Source: Albugo candida
Lineage: Eukaryota > Oomycota > Peronosporomycetes > Albuginales > Albuginaceae
Direction: 5' to 3'
NCBI GenBank assembly: GCA_905220665.1
Contig: CAJNAR010000165.1
Coordinates: forward strand, 124,001 to 188,000
Length of the DNA: 64,000 bases
The notes below the pieces were generated by a model. The model saw only the letters and a program-made list of their open reading frames with translations. It made no database searches and had not been told where the DNA came from. Both the position numbers and the translations under genes were made by a program. Positions 24,371 to 36,179 of the stretch are shown piece after piece; position 1 is the stretch's first letter; every line of letters starts with the position of its first letter.

Positions 24371-24700
24371 TAATAAAGGGTATTGATATCCAGAAACCTT
24401 TTTTGATATCCCGACAACTTCTTTTCTTAATTACATCATGCCTACTAAGATTAATACTCGCACAATTTTTTTGGGACGATAATTTATGGGTATTAATATC
24501 CCGAAAACTTCTGTTTTAAATTACATTTATTTTTAATTTGGATTACGTCATGCCTACTTAAATTACTACTCCCCCAGCTTTTTTGAAAATTAAATAAGTT
24601 TAGATTTATAACTAGTAGAAGTCATTTACGTCTCAGGCTCAATCTAGTATATACAGATACCTTTAACTGAACTAAACACTCATCACTAATAGACAATTCA
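24361..24700. repeat. AT-rich repeat cluster
   Basis: Contains two copies of a GGGTATTRATATCC unit (near 24378 and 24486), each followed by an AACTTCT...TTAAATTACAT stretch and a CATGCCTACT tail. A third copy lies inverted at 25400-25435. About 24600-24690 is the inverted mate of 16846-16905. No frame is present. Confidence 0.45.
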
Positions 24701-24872
24701 TTGCCAGTTTGTTGAGCTATAATTCGTGGTAAAGATGCAAAAGTTATTATATACTAAAGGCCGAAAATAAAGTGTGCTAAGAAAACTCTGTGAAGGAAAA
24801 ATATCTAATTTCTTACTACAGCTTGTCCTGAAACTAAACTTGTAACCGGAATTCTCCAAGACCGCTTGTTAT

Positions 24873-25118
24873 ATAGGGGTCCGTACCCAGCTCAGTCGGT
24901 TGAGCACATGAGCGCACGGACCCCCTGCCGGAGGTCGTTAGTTCGATCCCTGGCAGTGTGGGCAGCGGTTTGAGCCCACTCAAGCAATAAGCTTGAGAAA
25001 TATCTGCCTCTCTAGGTTTGAAGTCAGACTTAAGTGATATTCACACGGTCAGGGGCTCATGATAGGATAAGGAAGGTAGTTAAAGAACCAGATAAACAGT
25101 GTTATGAAATCCTTGACA
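24873..25118 (+). mobile_element. tRNA-derived SINE
   Basis: A tRNA-like head: box A-like AGCTCAGTCGGTTGAGC at 24889-24905 and box B GTTCGATCCC at 24941-24950. A tRNA-unrelated body of about 160 bp follows. A second copy in the opposite orientation at 57654-57894 is highly similar over its full length. The plus copy is bounded by perfect 15-bp direct repeats AAGACCGCTTGTTAT (24858-24872 and 25119-25133). Head, body and target duplication together identify a SINE that probably uses a LINE machinery in trans. It is not a functional tRNA gene. Confidence 0.85.
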
Positions 25119-25133
25119 AAGACCGCTTGTTAT

Positions 25134-26736
25134 GGCCGATTTTCCGCAATTGCTGCACCTGCATTTCCCTGTTTCCGATGCTCAAATGCTATGAGTCAAA
25201 TGGAAATTGTCACATACAATAGCCTATCACAGTTGGAACGTTCTGTGTGTTAGCCAATCATGATTAATTCTCGATTGAAGTTGTTGGAGCACCAATTTAG
25301 GGTGTGTATGAATGTAGTTAGTTCGAAGTAGAATTTTTTTAATGTATTTTGCAAAAAAAAAGCTTTGAGGAGTAATAATTCAACCAGGCATGTTGTCATT
25401 TGAAAAAAAGTTGTCGGGATATCAATACCCATAATAAATAGTCTTGGTCATTTCTTGTGCGTCGAATTGCAACTGATCGCAGGGTGTCACTTGCGACTCC
25501 ATTTGCATGCCTATGATAGTGGAAGTAGTTTGGTATACTATTCAGATTTAAGAGCATGAAGATTTAAATTTGGGTTCACTGGATCGAAGCTAGTGTTTCT
25601 GGTTATTGTAATCCTTTTGCTCACGTGTTCGCTTCATTTGTCTCTTTTGGTCTCTACTGCTGGCAACTATTTCTATATATCTATATGTAACGCTCGTATT
25701 TCTGCACATTGAATCAATGAACATAGAGAAATAAGTTTGAAGAAAATCACTTTGCCATACACTCGAGCTGAATGAGAAAGAGCATTTATAAGCGATTTAG
25801 CTGAGAATTCAATCCACCAAAGTAGCCTAAGTAAAGACCGCTTCCACTGTTCTAGAACATTTAAGTACAATTTGTTTCGTGTCCATGCTGATGCACTTTT
25901 TCGAATGTCTAATTATTCTTTGTAGTAGTCATTGGTTCAATTACCGGATATACATTTGGTTATATTTCGAAAGGACATTTCTGAGCGGATGGCGTTCTCT
26001 GTTTCATATATTGGGGTTGAGATGAGTCGATAAACTAAATTGGTCAAAATTACTACAAAGCCAGCATAAGGCCACACGTGCTCTTGTCAGACGAGAAGAC
26101 AATTTAGTTACTGACCTATGAATCACACTAAGAGGGTTTACCCACTTCTTGTATTAGGTACAGTTTGGTAGAAATTTCCAGCTATAAGTCCACATACGAA
26201 ATATGGAATTGAACGAGTTACTGAAGATTTCGCTTATTAGTCGAGCGGTTGCGAGATCTCGTAGATCAAAACAGTGGTCAGTTTGTGACAACAGATTTTT
26301 TTTCATAAGAAGAAATAGTTGGACAACGGGATCACATCAATCGATCAAGCTGTATGTCACAACCGACACAGTAAGCTAAGCTGTTGATATTGATTAAACT
26401 CGTTTTTGTCAATATACCTACAACGTAAGCTTATATCTTTATACAAAAAAATGACTTGTCAGTATAAAGTATACTCACCATTGTCGCAATTATTTCTTTC
26501 TTGCTATTTTTAAATCTTTATATAAGAATCAAATTTTCTTTGAAGGAATTGGATCGCACTCAGACAGGATAATGTCTCCAAGGATCACACGCTTCACATC
26601 CGTAATTTTTTTCGTATGTAAAATTTCAGCTTTTCAGCGTCATCGTGATACACATACGCTACACGATTATGCGCTGCGTATTTGAGCTTCTGGCTACCCA
26701 TTTGCATAATAAACTGACCCACTCTAAGCAACTAAT
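25134..26736. other. Intergenic, one repeat
   Basis: No gene recognised. 25400-25435 is the inverted third copy of the GGGTATTGATATCCCGACAAC unit seen near 24.4 kb. The rest is AT-rich unique sequence with short frames such as 25870-25673 (minus). Confidence 0.3.
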
Positions 26737-26937
26737 CTATCTTTTTGCATCTTTTGCGGAAGTATTCGCTGCTTGCCAATCCTTATCTAGGTTATAGCAT
26801 CGACCTAGCGCTGATTCTTCGATGCAACGATCAAATACTATCAATATATCGATTGCGGTGGTACATAGAAATGATTGAATTAAAGTAAATAAAATACAAC
26901 TTATGATTCCCGTGTGTCTCAAGTATAACAGCCTCAA
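26737..26937 (-). pseudogene. Signal-peptide relic without ATG
   Basis: The frame reads from 26937 and begins with TTG, not ATG. Its first residues form a signal-peptide pattern: basic RLLYLRHTG, a hydrophobic IISCILFTLIQSFLC core, then TTA as a possible cleavage site. Two cysteines follow within about 20 residues, and a stop ends the frame after about 66 codons. An Inr-like TCTCATTC lies 27 bases upstream of the TTG. I read this as the broken 5' end of a secreted-protein gene, but a hydrophobic frame by chance is possible. Confidence 0.3.
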
Positions 26938-27593
26938 ATAAGCCTTTCAAGAAAGATTTTCGAATGAGATTGCGTCGAATAGGCCAGAAAAAACCGCTGA
27001 TCAACAAGCTTCATATATGCTCACCATCATGGAGATGCCGCAAATATTGACTCAGTAGTAACACTAGCCAGAGCACTACCCTTAGGACTTCATCTTTTCT
27101 TGATCGTTTTCTGTCCGAAGGCAAGGTTCAAACGCTTTTCTGACGTATTCATTACGCTGCGGGTTGGACCGAGAAATGACGTCGAGGAAATAAGTGTCGA
27201 TCCAATCAATACCTTGATATGATGCTATTCACTTGATTAGACATTTTTGGGAAAGTGGCTGAGAAAACATTTTTCCGGCATGTTCTACAAATAGATTATC
27301 CAATAGATAAGGATGATGATGATACACTGCATATCACCTATAAGCTGTAACATTCACGGGCCTTATTGACTTCACTACGCTGCACACATAAACTATCGCG
27401 CAACAAAAATAGCAATTTTATCTGATAGATATAGTCTAGAGCTTCACAACGCAAGGCTCATATTTCAAATTGGATGCTTTTTGATTGAATTATAAGGCTC
27501 TGAAAGGTGCATTGTTTTTCTGGGTGGATTCTTCCTGTGTATTCCCTTTGGGCCGACATCAGTGGGCACTTTCGTGATAAGTGTAATGTCTGA
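26938..27593. other. Intergenic, nothing recognised
   Basis: Apart from the Inr-like site, only short frames overlapping on the minus strand (27640-27458). The sequence runs into the first MULE terminal repeat at about 27594. Confidence 0.3.
26951..26969 (-). promoter_or_regulatory. Inr-like site before the signal-peptide relic
   Basis: On the minus strand TCTCATTCGAAAATCTTTC. It matches the TCATTY core of the oomycete Inr, and part of the FPR by position, but less well than the site at 3771-3789. The placement upstream of a signal-peptide frame is the main argument. Confidence 0.25.
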
Positions 27594-27719
27594 TTTGGGT
27601 TGACTATCGCCGCAAACGTTTTGACTAATGCCACAGACAAAATACACTTAATTGGCTAATTTGTGTAGCGTTGATATGATTGGTCGATGAGGTAGCTATA
27701 TTACTGCTTCAACGTAACG
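27594..27719 (+). repeat. Outer MULE terminal repeat, left
   Basis: About 126 bp. It begins GGGTTGACTATCGCCG and contains TTTTGACTAATGCCACAGAC, TTGGCTAATTTGTGTAG and ATGATTGGTCGATGAGGTAG. The reverse complement of 31005-31127 matches it almost throughout, including the last block, so the two form an outer inverted pair. Confidence 0.65.
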
Positions 27720-27956
27720 TATAGGGTGTGACTATTGTCACAGACCTTTTGACTAATGCCACAGACAGAACATCTCTGGTTGGCTAATTTGTGTAATCTA
27801 ATATAAATTGATCGATATATTACTGCGTCTACGTAAGATAGATACATAGTACCATACACCTTTCCACCTTTCCACCTTTCGCATTTCCTCGCTTCCCTAC
27901 CTACCACGCAGCAACATACAACGAGTTGCGCAATAATAACGACTTTCAAGAAAATA

Positions 27957-29950
27957 ATGGATTCCAAATACACGAAAAAATATGATGTCATTGTTCAGAA
28001 TAGATAGCTGCAGCCACCACCGGACTTGTTGGAGTTGAATAGAGTTCTGGCGAAGCGATTGAAAAGGTATTGAATGAATTCGCTGCCACCCAAGGCGATG
28101 AAATACTGACAAAATCATCCTACACGCAGCGTAACGGGCACTATACGATTCATTACAAATGTTACCGAGGAGGGTCCTACCGCAATCGGCTTAGTCTTAC
28201 GGAAGGGAATGGAGCACGAAGGACTTCGTCAGTACTCGCCAATTGTCCATTTCGCTTGAAAGCCATACAGGATGAACTGCACTGGACTTTCCATGTGGTT
28301 AAAGAGGATTATAATCATATGCCATCCACCTCCACAAGCGCCCATCCTGTCCACCCCAGACTCTAAACAGAAATGGAAAAGACAATAGCCGGATTGAATG
28401 ATGCTTGGGTCCCAACGAGAAAAATTCAAACATGTTTTTGGAACGATCATGGTGTTGTTTGCCTAAAGCAAAACTGATAAACGTCCGCCGAGCCGCAATT
28501 CTCAAAACTTTGGATGGCCGTACACCGATGGATGCACTTGTACAGAAATTTCGCAGATTGCAATTTGATATTGAAACAATAGTGAGCAATGATGACGGCA
28601 AATTGCTCACTTGTACTTTGCCCATCCAAGATCTACCGAGATGGCTCGAAGCCACAATGAAAAATTTCTCGTGGATCCCACATCTAAGACAATTCCTTAT
28701 GGTTTCCGTTGTTGAATCTCGTTTGGTGCTCGTCGATGTATAAAACATTGTCCGTCGCAATTGTTTTCATGACGAACGAGAGTCAATTCTCATAATCTTC
28801 AGCAATAACATTCTTTCGATGGATCTTTAGGGACGGATTTCTTCTGAAAGTTTTTGCCGTTGATCGCGAGCTGGCGTTAATTTCAGAGATTCAAGAATAC
28901 TTCCCTACTTCCCAAAGCTTTTATGTGTATGGCATATTGAAAAAAACATAGTGAAAAAATGCAAAGCATCTATTCCAAAAGAAGAAGAATTGATAGCCTT
29001 CATGAAAGATTGGAGGGCAATCATGTACGCACAAACAGAAGGCTCCTTCGATGAACTATGGCAACGATACAAATTGCCTGCAGACAGTGAAAGCACCTAG
29101 TATATTGTCGAAACATGGATTCCCTACAAAGAAATGTTTCTTACTGCTTGGACTGACCGTATAACGCATATCGGTCATACTGCAACCTCGCGCGGTGAAA
29201 GCGGTCACCACATGCTCAAGCAATGCATGCCAACTAGCATGAACAATCCTTTATCGTGCTGCGAAAAATGACATTTAACTATTGAAAATAATGTTGCAGA
29301 GCACGATGTGTCCCGACAGTGTCAACAAATGAGAATATGCAGCTATGCACAGCCGACTCCTCAAGGAATATTTTTCGCGATATCAAGTTGAAAAATTCTC
29401 ATTTTGCACTGAATAAAATCTACGAGCAGTTGAAAGTTGCCCGCCAGCCACAAAGAAACGACGAAGACGTATGCTGTGGAGTATTTTCCACAGGCTGGGG
29501 TTTTCTCTGTAAGCACAAACTGCGTCAATAGCTGTGTCATAAACAAACTTGGCAAATGAGCTACATTTATCCGCATTGGCACTTGGCTAAGCCCCAGCAA
29601 CTAAGTCCACTTCTGTTGCGGCCAGCCAGAACTCTCCCGATGTTACTTGATCAAGTGGCCACCTGCTTTGGGGCCTTGACAGACCATCAGCAGGCAACGA
29701 CATTTGACAAACTTCAGACACTTTCGCAAAACTTTTAGAAAACTTAACAATAGCCAGTAGTAGCGCGCCCCAAAAGGAAGGGCGCGTCAACAAAATGGAT
29801 CGACGCAACGCAATTCATCTGGGTTTGAATATGTGGAACCCAAGGAAATACCAAAAAACGTTTATGCAGAGCTTGTGGGGAAGCAGGGCACCGCTCGGAC
29901 TCTGAGAAGTGCAAGAAAAACATCAAACAAGAACTTCTATCATGAAGCCT
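27957..29950 (+). pseudogene. MULE transposase with FAR1-type DNA-binding domain
   Basis: From the ATG at 27957 the frames run 28070-28366, 28405-28743, about 28895-29270 and 29319-29738. The first has the FAR1/WRKY-GCM1-type pattern with NCPFRLKA and a hydrophobic HW segment. The third carries LLCVWHIEKNI and the FLTAWTDRITHIGH...TSRGESGHH motif of the MULE transposase core. The fourth has the SWIM finger GFLCKHKL followed by PHWHL. A zinc knuckle CRACGEAGHRSDSEKC lies near 29.86 kb. Stops and phase changes separate the parts, so no active enzyme is encoded. In an intact relative this protein would bind the terminal repeats and cut the element out. Confidence 0.8.
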
Positions 29951-30157
29951 AGGTAGACGCAGTGATATAGGCATCCTATCGATTAATCCTTTTGGTTTAC
30001 ACAAATTACCAATCAGATATCTTTTGTCTGTGGCAATAGTGAAAACGCGTGTGGGAAAAGTGAAAACGATCGATGAATCCAACAGATCAGCCAATGATAT
30101 TATTTTACACAAATTAGCCAATCAGAGATGTGTTGTCTGTGGCAATAGTCACACCCT
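29951..30157 (-). repeat. Right MULE terminal repeat, duplicated
   Basis: Two partial copies in a row. 29951-30044 pairs with the inner end of the left repeat through GTAGACGCAGTGATAT and ACACAAATTACCAATCAGA. 30105-30157 pairs with its outer end through ACACAAATTAGCCAATCAGA and ATAGTCACACCCT. A duplication inside the terminal repeat or a third nested end would explain this. Confidence 0.6.
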
Positions 30158-31004
30158 AAAATATATTATAAAAATACTCCATTTTATAGTCAAAACTAAA
30201 TAGAAAAAAAATACCGGCGCTAAATATGCTCACATCAATATCATTTCTTTTCATATTCGATTAAGATATCGTAATAAAAATTTCCAATATGTATGTTATT
30301 CAAGATAGCCTAGGCATCGCGCCAAACATGCTTCGCGACAAAGCGCCATCAGAGAACTGGTCACTATTTGATACCAGTAAGCTTTCATTACGTCAGTCTT
30401 TGAAGTTCACGTTTGTAAAAATTTTGTGTAGAGTATAAAATGTGAAATTTCGCGTTCTTGAACTCAATATTAATGCCGTTTCAAGATGCACTGCCACGAA
30501 TTGTTCATTCTGTCCCCTTGAAACAACTTTTTACCTCGTTATCGTGCTTATACGTCGGTTGAAGAAATCACACCCGACTATTGCTAGTTTCTCGACTTTC
30601 TGCGAAACGTGGATGATCACCTTTTTCGATGCGCATGTGACAATTCCGATCCAAGTTCTCGCGATTTTTGATATACTGCTTGACCTTGTCTGTCGGAGAA
30701 CGGTGTGTAAACATTCCATGTCTTTCATGTGAGCGGCAACAGCTGAGCCTTTTTAAAGGATTTTGAAACGTGCTGCGGCAGAGTCAACTAAGGAACTAAA
30801 GACATCCAGCAACAAATGCGCAACTTATAAAAAAATTCTAATGGCGATTTTTGAAGAAATCCCGAATCAAAGGTGCAGAGATTGATAACAGGACCATATT
30901 TTTCATTTCAGGTTCAGGATGGTATTTTATGATCATTCATCGATTTTTGGCTGTGTATTAGAGTTCCGATTTAAAGAAACATTGCATTGTAGTGCTCTTT
31001 CATA
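30158..31004. other. Spacer between MULE ends
   Basis: A plus-strand frame at 30442-30732 has several cysteines but no recognised motif. This is probably interior sequence of the outer element or host DNA caught between two insertions. Confidence 0.3.
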
Positions 31005-31127
31005 ATATATCTTACGTTGTAGCAGCAATACACCTACCTCATCGACCAATCATATTCATGTTATACAAATTAGCCGATCAGAGGTGTTTTGTCTGTGGCA
31101 TTTGTCCATGGCAACAGTCAAACCCTA
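31005..31127 (-). repeat. Outer MULE terminal repeat, right
   Basis: The reverse complement matches 27594-27719 closely, through AGGGTTTGACTGTTGCC, ATGCCACAGACAAAACAC and ATGATTGGTCGATGAGGTAG. The outer pair spans 27.6-31.1 kb and encloses the inner MULE. Confidence 0.65.
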
Positions 31128-31299
31128 TCTAATCATAGATGGCATACCTAAAACTTACTACAGAAGCTGCTAAAGCATAGCTGTCTGTGAGAATTGAATT
31201 TGGGACTCTTCGATGTAGTCGGTTTTGCTCACAGCATATTCCGCGGCTTTTCCGATTATATCTATCCGATCCACATCCATATAAAGAAAGTACTTTCTA

Positions 31300-33211
31300 G
31301 CATGTCGACGGATTATTCGAACGAAACGAAGCCCAGTGCTTTCGAAGACGTTGCAACCAATCCTTCTATGTGTAATCGCAATTCTTCCTTGCGTATCATT
31401 TTGCTTCCACCCGAAAATGTTTTATGAAACTTAATTTCGCAATAGCATTTAAAATAAAATATGATGAGATGGCCCGCTGCGGTGATTTTTTCTTCCAACA
31501 AACCCTTTTGAGCTTGAAAGTTTGGCTGGTTCTGAATACCTGTATCACCACATTTACCCCGGCAATCCAGGCGAAGGTCAGGCATCCAAAGGTTGCGTTC
31601 CTGCAGGAGATCTTCATGGCTTTTATTATCCAGCCAGATGATGATCTGCGGGGATTACCATGAATTGCGCTGCCCCATCTCCAAACATTAGATTCTTCGC
31701 ATCACAGGTTTCTTTTTTCCCGGTACAAGATTCATCCGTCGAGATACGAGAGCATTTTCAGCAAATACCGCGTGGCTAGTCGAATTGTCGGAAGCGAAGA
31801 ATTCTTTTGCAGCGAAAATGGGAAGTGAAGCCTCTCGGACTTCTTGTGAATGTCTTCCACAGTCCACCAACCATCATAGTTCTTGCCGGGATATGTGATT
31901 ATGCAGGACGTTTCTGAAAGATTGCTGCGTTGAAGCTGCATTTCTTTGGTCAAAGCTAGTCAGCCTCGTTAAATCAAACAGAAAATGTTAACTCTTAATC
32001 AAAGTAACGAGCGCAACGGTAAAACAATAGACTTACCAACATCACTAAGTTAATCGCTGACATGTATCGACCTTCCAGCCCTCTTCTCCAGCGGTGTCTG
32101 TTCACCATCCGGAAGCCATTGCTTCGTCTGGCCATCATGGGCGGCAAACGTGCTTTCATCATGCGTCCCTAGGATGACGGTATCTAAGGGAGCCAAATCT
32201 CTGATTATATTTCCGGCCCAACAAATACCGGCATGAATAGCTCATAGCTTCTCATTCGCGTTAGAAACTGAGTACGATATGACAAAACATCTGCTCGTTC
32301 ATGGCCATCAACGTACATGCCTTTATTCAACACTGAATAGCGTAGGATAATTAATGCTAAGCGGCAGGTCGCATTGCCGGGGTAAAAGATGCGGCGGATT
32401 ATCTTTGGAAGTATTTGATCTTTGCCATGCTTAGTAAAATTCGTAGGCACTTCGCAGAATTCATTTGGTAGAGGTTGAAGCTGCACATTAACATGATATC
32501 TTCATTCTGTAGTAAGCTGATTGTTTTAACATGCTTTACCTGCGTACTCTCGAAAAAAAATAGCTTCAAAATATATACATCCCCAGCCACGAAGCATCTC
32601 GGCAAATCAACGCCATTTTCCATCCGCCGCCACAATTATTTGCGAGGTGGCAACTCTCGATTTTGCGTTCACGACAGAACGTAAATGTATAAAATGATGG
32701 ACTACAGATGTGGAAAAAAAATCAGGTAATTTGACTGCCATCATTTAAAAGCCTGAACTATCATGCAACGGAGGCAAGACGCGGTCGCTTGATTTCCTCC
32801 TGTAGTTCATTTCGTTTGACCAGTTTTACAAGCGCTCTTCGAATATTGTTAGGAGAAGAAGTCTATCATCTAACGAGCCCTCGCTCTCAGAATCTATGGA
32901 CCGACGCTGTGTTGGTTTCGCCATGAAGTCTGTCTCTAGCTTTGTTGAACCAACCGCCGCTTTTTCCTGCACTTCACTTTTTCAGCGCTTTGTTCTGTCG
33001 AACTTTCAAAGGTACCGAGAAGGCCGTTCGCAAGCCGACTCAATCCTCATAATAATTGTCTCCTTTTCATAATCCTCGAATTCAATTTCTTATCCGCCTT
33101 TATATCGCTCCAATGGTCGATACTTGGTCTTACAGTATTTCCCGCTTTCTTGGTCTCAAAAGCAGCCCGCATAGCTTGTATGGGACGTTTCTGTTTTGAG
33201 GTTCGAGACAT
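31300..33211 (-). pseudogene. DDE-superfamily transposase relic, copy 1
   Basis: On the minus strand an ATG at 33211 opens a basic N-terminal region (MSRTSKQKRPIQAM). At 32486-32205 the frame carries GMYVDGHERADVLSYR. Near 32150 another frame has THDESTFAAHDGQTKQW, the motif with the first catalytic acid. PGKNYDGWWTVEDI follows at about 31890, an SH pair in a DNSTSHAVF stretch at about 31775, and GLLEEKITAAGHLIIFYFK...CE at about 31.45 kb. The order matches the large transposase family widespread in fungi, whose core ends GHxxIFxPKFHCELNxIExxWG. The coding sequence is broken in many places. It lies next to the outer MULE repeat. I saw no terminal repeats of its own. Confidence 0.75.
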
Positions 33212-35980
33212 GCTGCTTAGATCAATTGACTGGAAGAAAAAAAAGAATCGCTATTTTGCGAAAGAAACAGGATTGTTAGTATCAAAGATAAATGTTATTG
33301 GGGTCAGGATTACGCCAATAATATGCATTGACGTTGTATGTCTGATAATTCTTCATTTTGACCGTAAAAATAATAATTTCAGGTTATAGATGACTTGCAC
33401 TATATAATTATCTAAAACTTTTTTTACTGTTAGTCCCGTTCATGATAAAATGCTTTTCCGCTTAATGGCTAAGATCAAGTGTAGTATCAGGTAAAGAACT
33501 TAATATAGGATCTATTGTGCGCTCGACTCATCAACAAAAGAGAACTAAGCATATAACATATTAGGCTTTCAATCTTGAATAAGATTGAAAAATCGATCAG
33601 GAATTCGATGGCGTTGTAAATGTTTGGAATTGTCGACTTGTTCTCGGCTCGTGTGGCCAATGAAGCATACAAATGCTTACCGTGCAAAGACTTCGGGGTG
33701 CCTCGAACTTTGCTCATAATCGATTTTTCTTTGTCTAAATCAGTTGCAATCAATAGTATGGAGATTATGCGAAGCCAATTTTACCAGTTCATTCAGATTT
33801 AGTGTTTCATTCTCAAGTCAGACGGATTCTTCCCCATATCTGAATACTCAATTTTTGTCTTCGAAGACCGATCACAATCGCGAAAGCTGGGCAATTTGTG
33901 TTCAAACCCAAATATTCTATTTTAAATGAGAGCCTGCATTCAAATCCATTTGTACGCCATGTGATACTATTATCGACATCCCTACCGTTAAAAGCAATCG
34001 ATGAGTCTTGGGTTTAGCGTCCGAGAATTTAAGACCAAAAAGTCAGTTTGAGTTTGACGTTACTGGATTGTACATATCTAAAATTCTCCAGACCGTAGAC
34101 CAAGAATTGTACATTTCCAGGTTTTTCGTAAAAGCTTTGTTCGAAATGAAAAATCATGATGCTGATCGAAGGATCATAAGTAGTGTCCGTGGAACGCCCC
34201 AATTTACAGTTCAAGAGTAAAAATTACCGGATGTTTCGACGAGACTGGATAGAGCAAGCTAATATTCAACTAGTGAAGACCAACGAAGGTTTGATTGTAA
34301 GGTTAACAAAAAACATCAGTTTTCATTCACCTGCTGAAGAGAAAAAAAATCTATTCGTCGAAAAAGCTTTCCTTAAAGGGAACAATGTATTAGCCGACGC
34401 ACGTGCCTGAAAGTTCTCCACTGTGATAGCTGTTATAACATGATGAAATTGTTTTCGTATACATGGTGGACTATCTTATTTCTTATTCATAATATTCGTC
34501 CTACGATAGTTCTAGAATCACCTCCGTCCCCATCACATTAGCATAATCTATCTTTCCTATTTGTGCATATAGGATAAATGAGCGTAAAAGCTTCCGAATA
34601 ACGTGTTTCTCTAATATTCTTTGCCAACGAAGCAAAACATCAAAGTAGTGACAATAGAATGATAAGTACCCTTTACTTAAATGCAAAACACTTTCAGAGG
34701 AGAAAAAAATGCCTTCACGAGCAATCAGACAGTTACTTGCTTTCGCACCTCGCTAAAATCGATCTAATACAATGATTTTCTGTCCATTTTCTGCTTGCTT
34801 GCCTGATAACTTGCTTTATCCAAATTGCACCAAAATCGTCGCAGAAATGAGACGAATCTTGAACTAATTCTATAAAACAATTTCGTCTGAACGAATCTCT
34901 TTACACCGTCGATTGAGTGTCTTTGTACAATTTGATGGCTACCTAGAGAGTGAAGTCTCCATTTGCGTTTGGTCTACAGAGGTACGACTCATAACCGCGT
35001 GATGGCCATTTTTCGGTATGATTGAACTTGAAGGATACTTAAGGGTAAAAGCGATTGCAAATGAAGCACGCATCTCATCATCATAGATAGAACAATGGTT
35101 CAATGATATCCTAATTGTGCAAATAAAAGATATAAAAAACCTTGTACCCTACCTCGCCTTTACCGTAGAGCATGGCATTGCATGGGAATTAATCCCAGTT
35201 GAAGATTACGATCATTTCTGGAGAACCACAGAGCATACTTATAGAAGCTGATTCAGCTTAGGATTTTTTATTCACGAGCTTTACGAAAAGTCGGGAATGA
35301 ATGCCTGTTTTTTTACCGTAAGCATGGTTCAATATGGAGAAGTGCACCATCACTTTAAAGGGATAAAATGAAGCAATATAAGTAATCAACCAGCTTTACT
35401 TCAGTCTTTATTCATTGAAAGAAACACCGATAAAATTCCCTCGGTAAATGGAGATAATCAAGTATAATGATTAATCACTCATTTTACTCATTTTGATAAA
35501 ACTGCGATGCCGGAAGATTTTTGGGTCTTTCTTAACTAAATAATCGCTTGAGCCTTGTTCTTTCCCAATATGATAGAATGGACATTAGTGGTTTGGCTGT
35601 TGATATCCTATAATGCAATCAAGAATCAAACTTTGTACAAAAGTAGCGACTAAAGGGTCCAATACCAGTAATCCATTAAATCGTGTGAGTACATCGACCT
35701 AATCGACCGTAGAAACGCTTTATTTAAAAAAAGGATAGTACAGACCGACTCCAATCTTCATCGCGATACCCATGGGAATTACCGTGATATCGGTGAAGCA
35801 CGTTCTCAAGTAACTTCATCAGAAACGGACAAAAAAGAGCATTGGTTGATACCGGCTCTGTACATTGATTCACATACAGAATTACGGAAGCACATTTGGT
35901 GAGATCACTTCCGCTTAATATATTTCCATAGCTCGATCGGGATAAAGAAATCCCTTAGATAAAAAGGCGATGTCGGAAGA
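33212..35980. other. Intergenic, nothing recognised
   Basis: AT-rich. Frames at 33753-33487 (minus), 34008-34220 and 34183-34410 (plus) look protein-like but lack motifs. No element ends were seen before the Copia target duplication at 35981. Confidence 0.3.
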
Positions 35981-35985
35981 TGGCT

Positions 35986-36179
35986 TATTGGAAGAGCAAC
36001 AGTCGCTGTCAAAAAGCGTTGCTGTAGAACGACCACTTCGGAGTATCGGCTGTTTCTATCCTTGGACGGTGGGAAAACCAGGCGAAGATGATGTCTTGTG
36101 AAGAGATAAAACCCTCGTAGCATGTAGATAACAATAAATAACACTTCTATATTTGCACTGGCATCATTCCTTTTGAACA
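35986..36179 (+). repeat. Copia 1 left LTR
   Basis: Starts TATTGGAAGAGCAACAGTCG, ends TTTTGAACA, and is followed by the primer-binding site. It aligns with the right LTR over its full length with a few substitutions and small gaps. Confidence 0.88.

Larger units (their letters stand above)
27722..30157 (+). mobile_element. Mutator-like element (MULE), decayed
   Basis: The left terminal repeat, 27722-27845, begins AGGGTGTGACTATTGTCACAG. The right one ends CTGTGGCAATAGTCACACCCT at 30157; a second partial copy of the right repeat occupies 29951-30044. The element encloses a broken MULE transposase on the plus strand. A further copy of the terminal repeat sits outside at each side (27594-27719 and 31005-31127), so the element is nested in, or recombined with, a relative. 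No 9-bp target duplication was evident. Confidence 0.75.

Noticed and set aside
24876..24965. A functional tRNA gene suggested by box A and box B motifs
   Set aside because: The body continues for about 160 bp, a second full copy exists at 57.7 kb, and both have target duplications. The arms do not form a normal acceptor stem. It is the head of a SINE.
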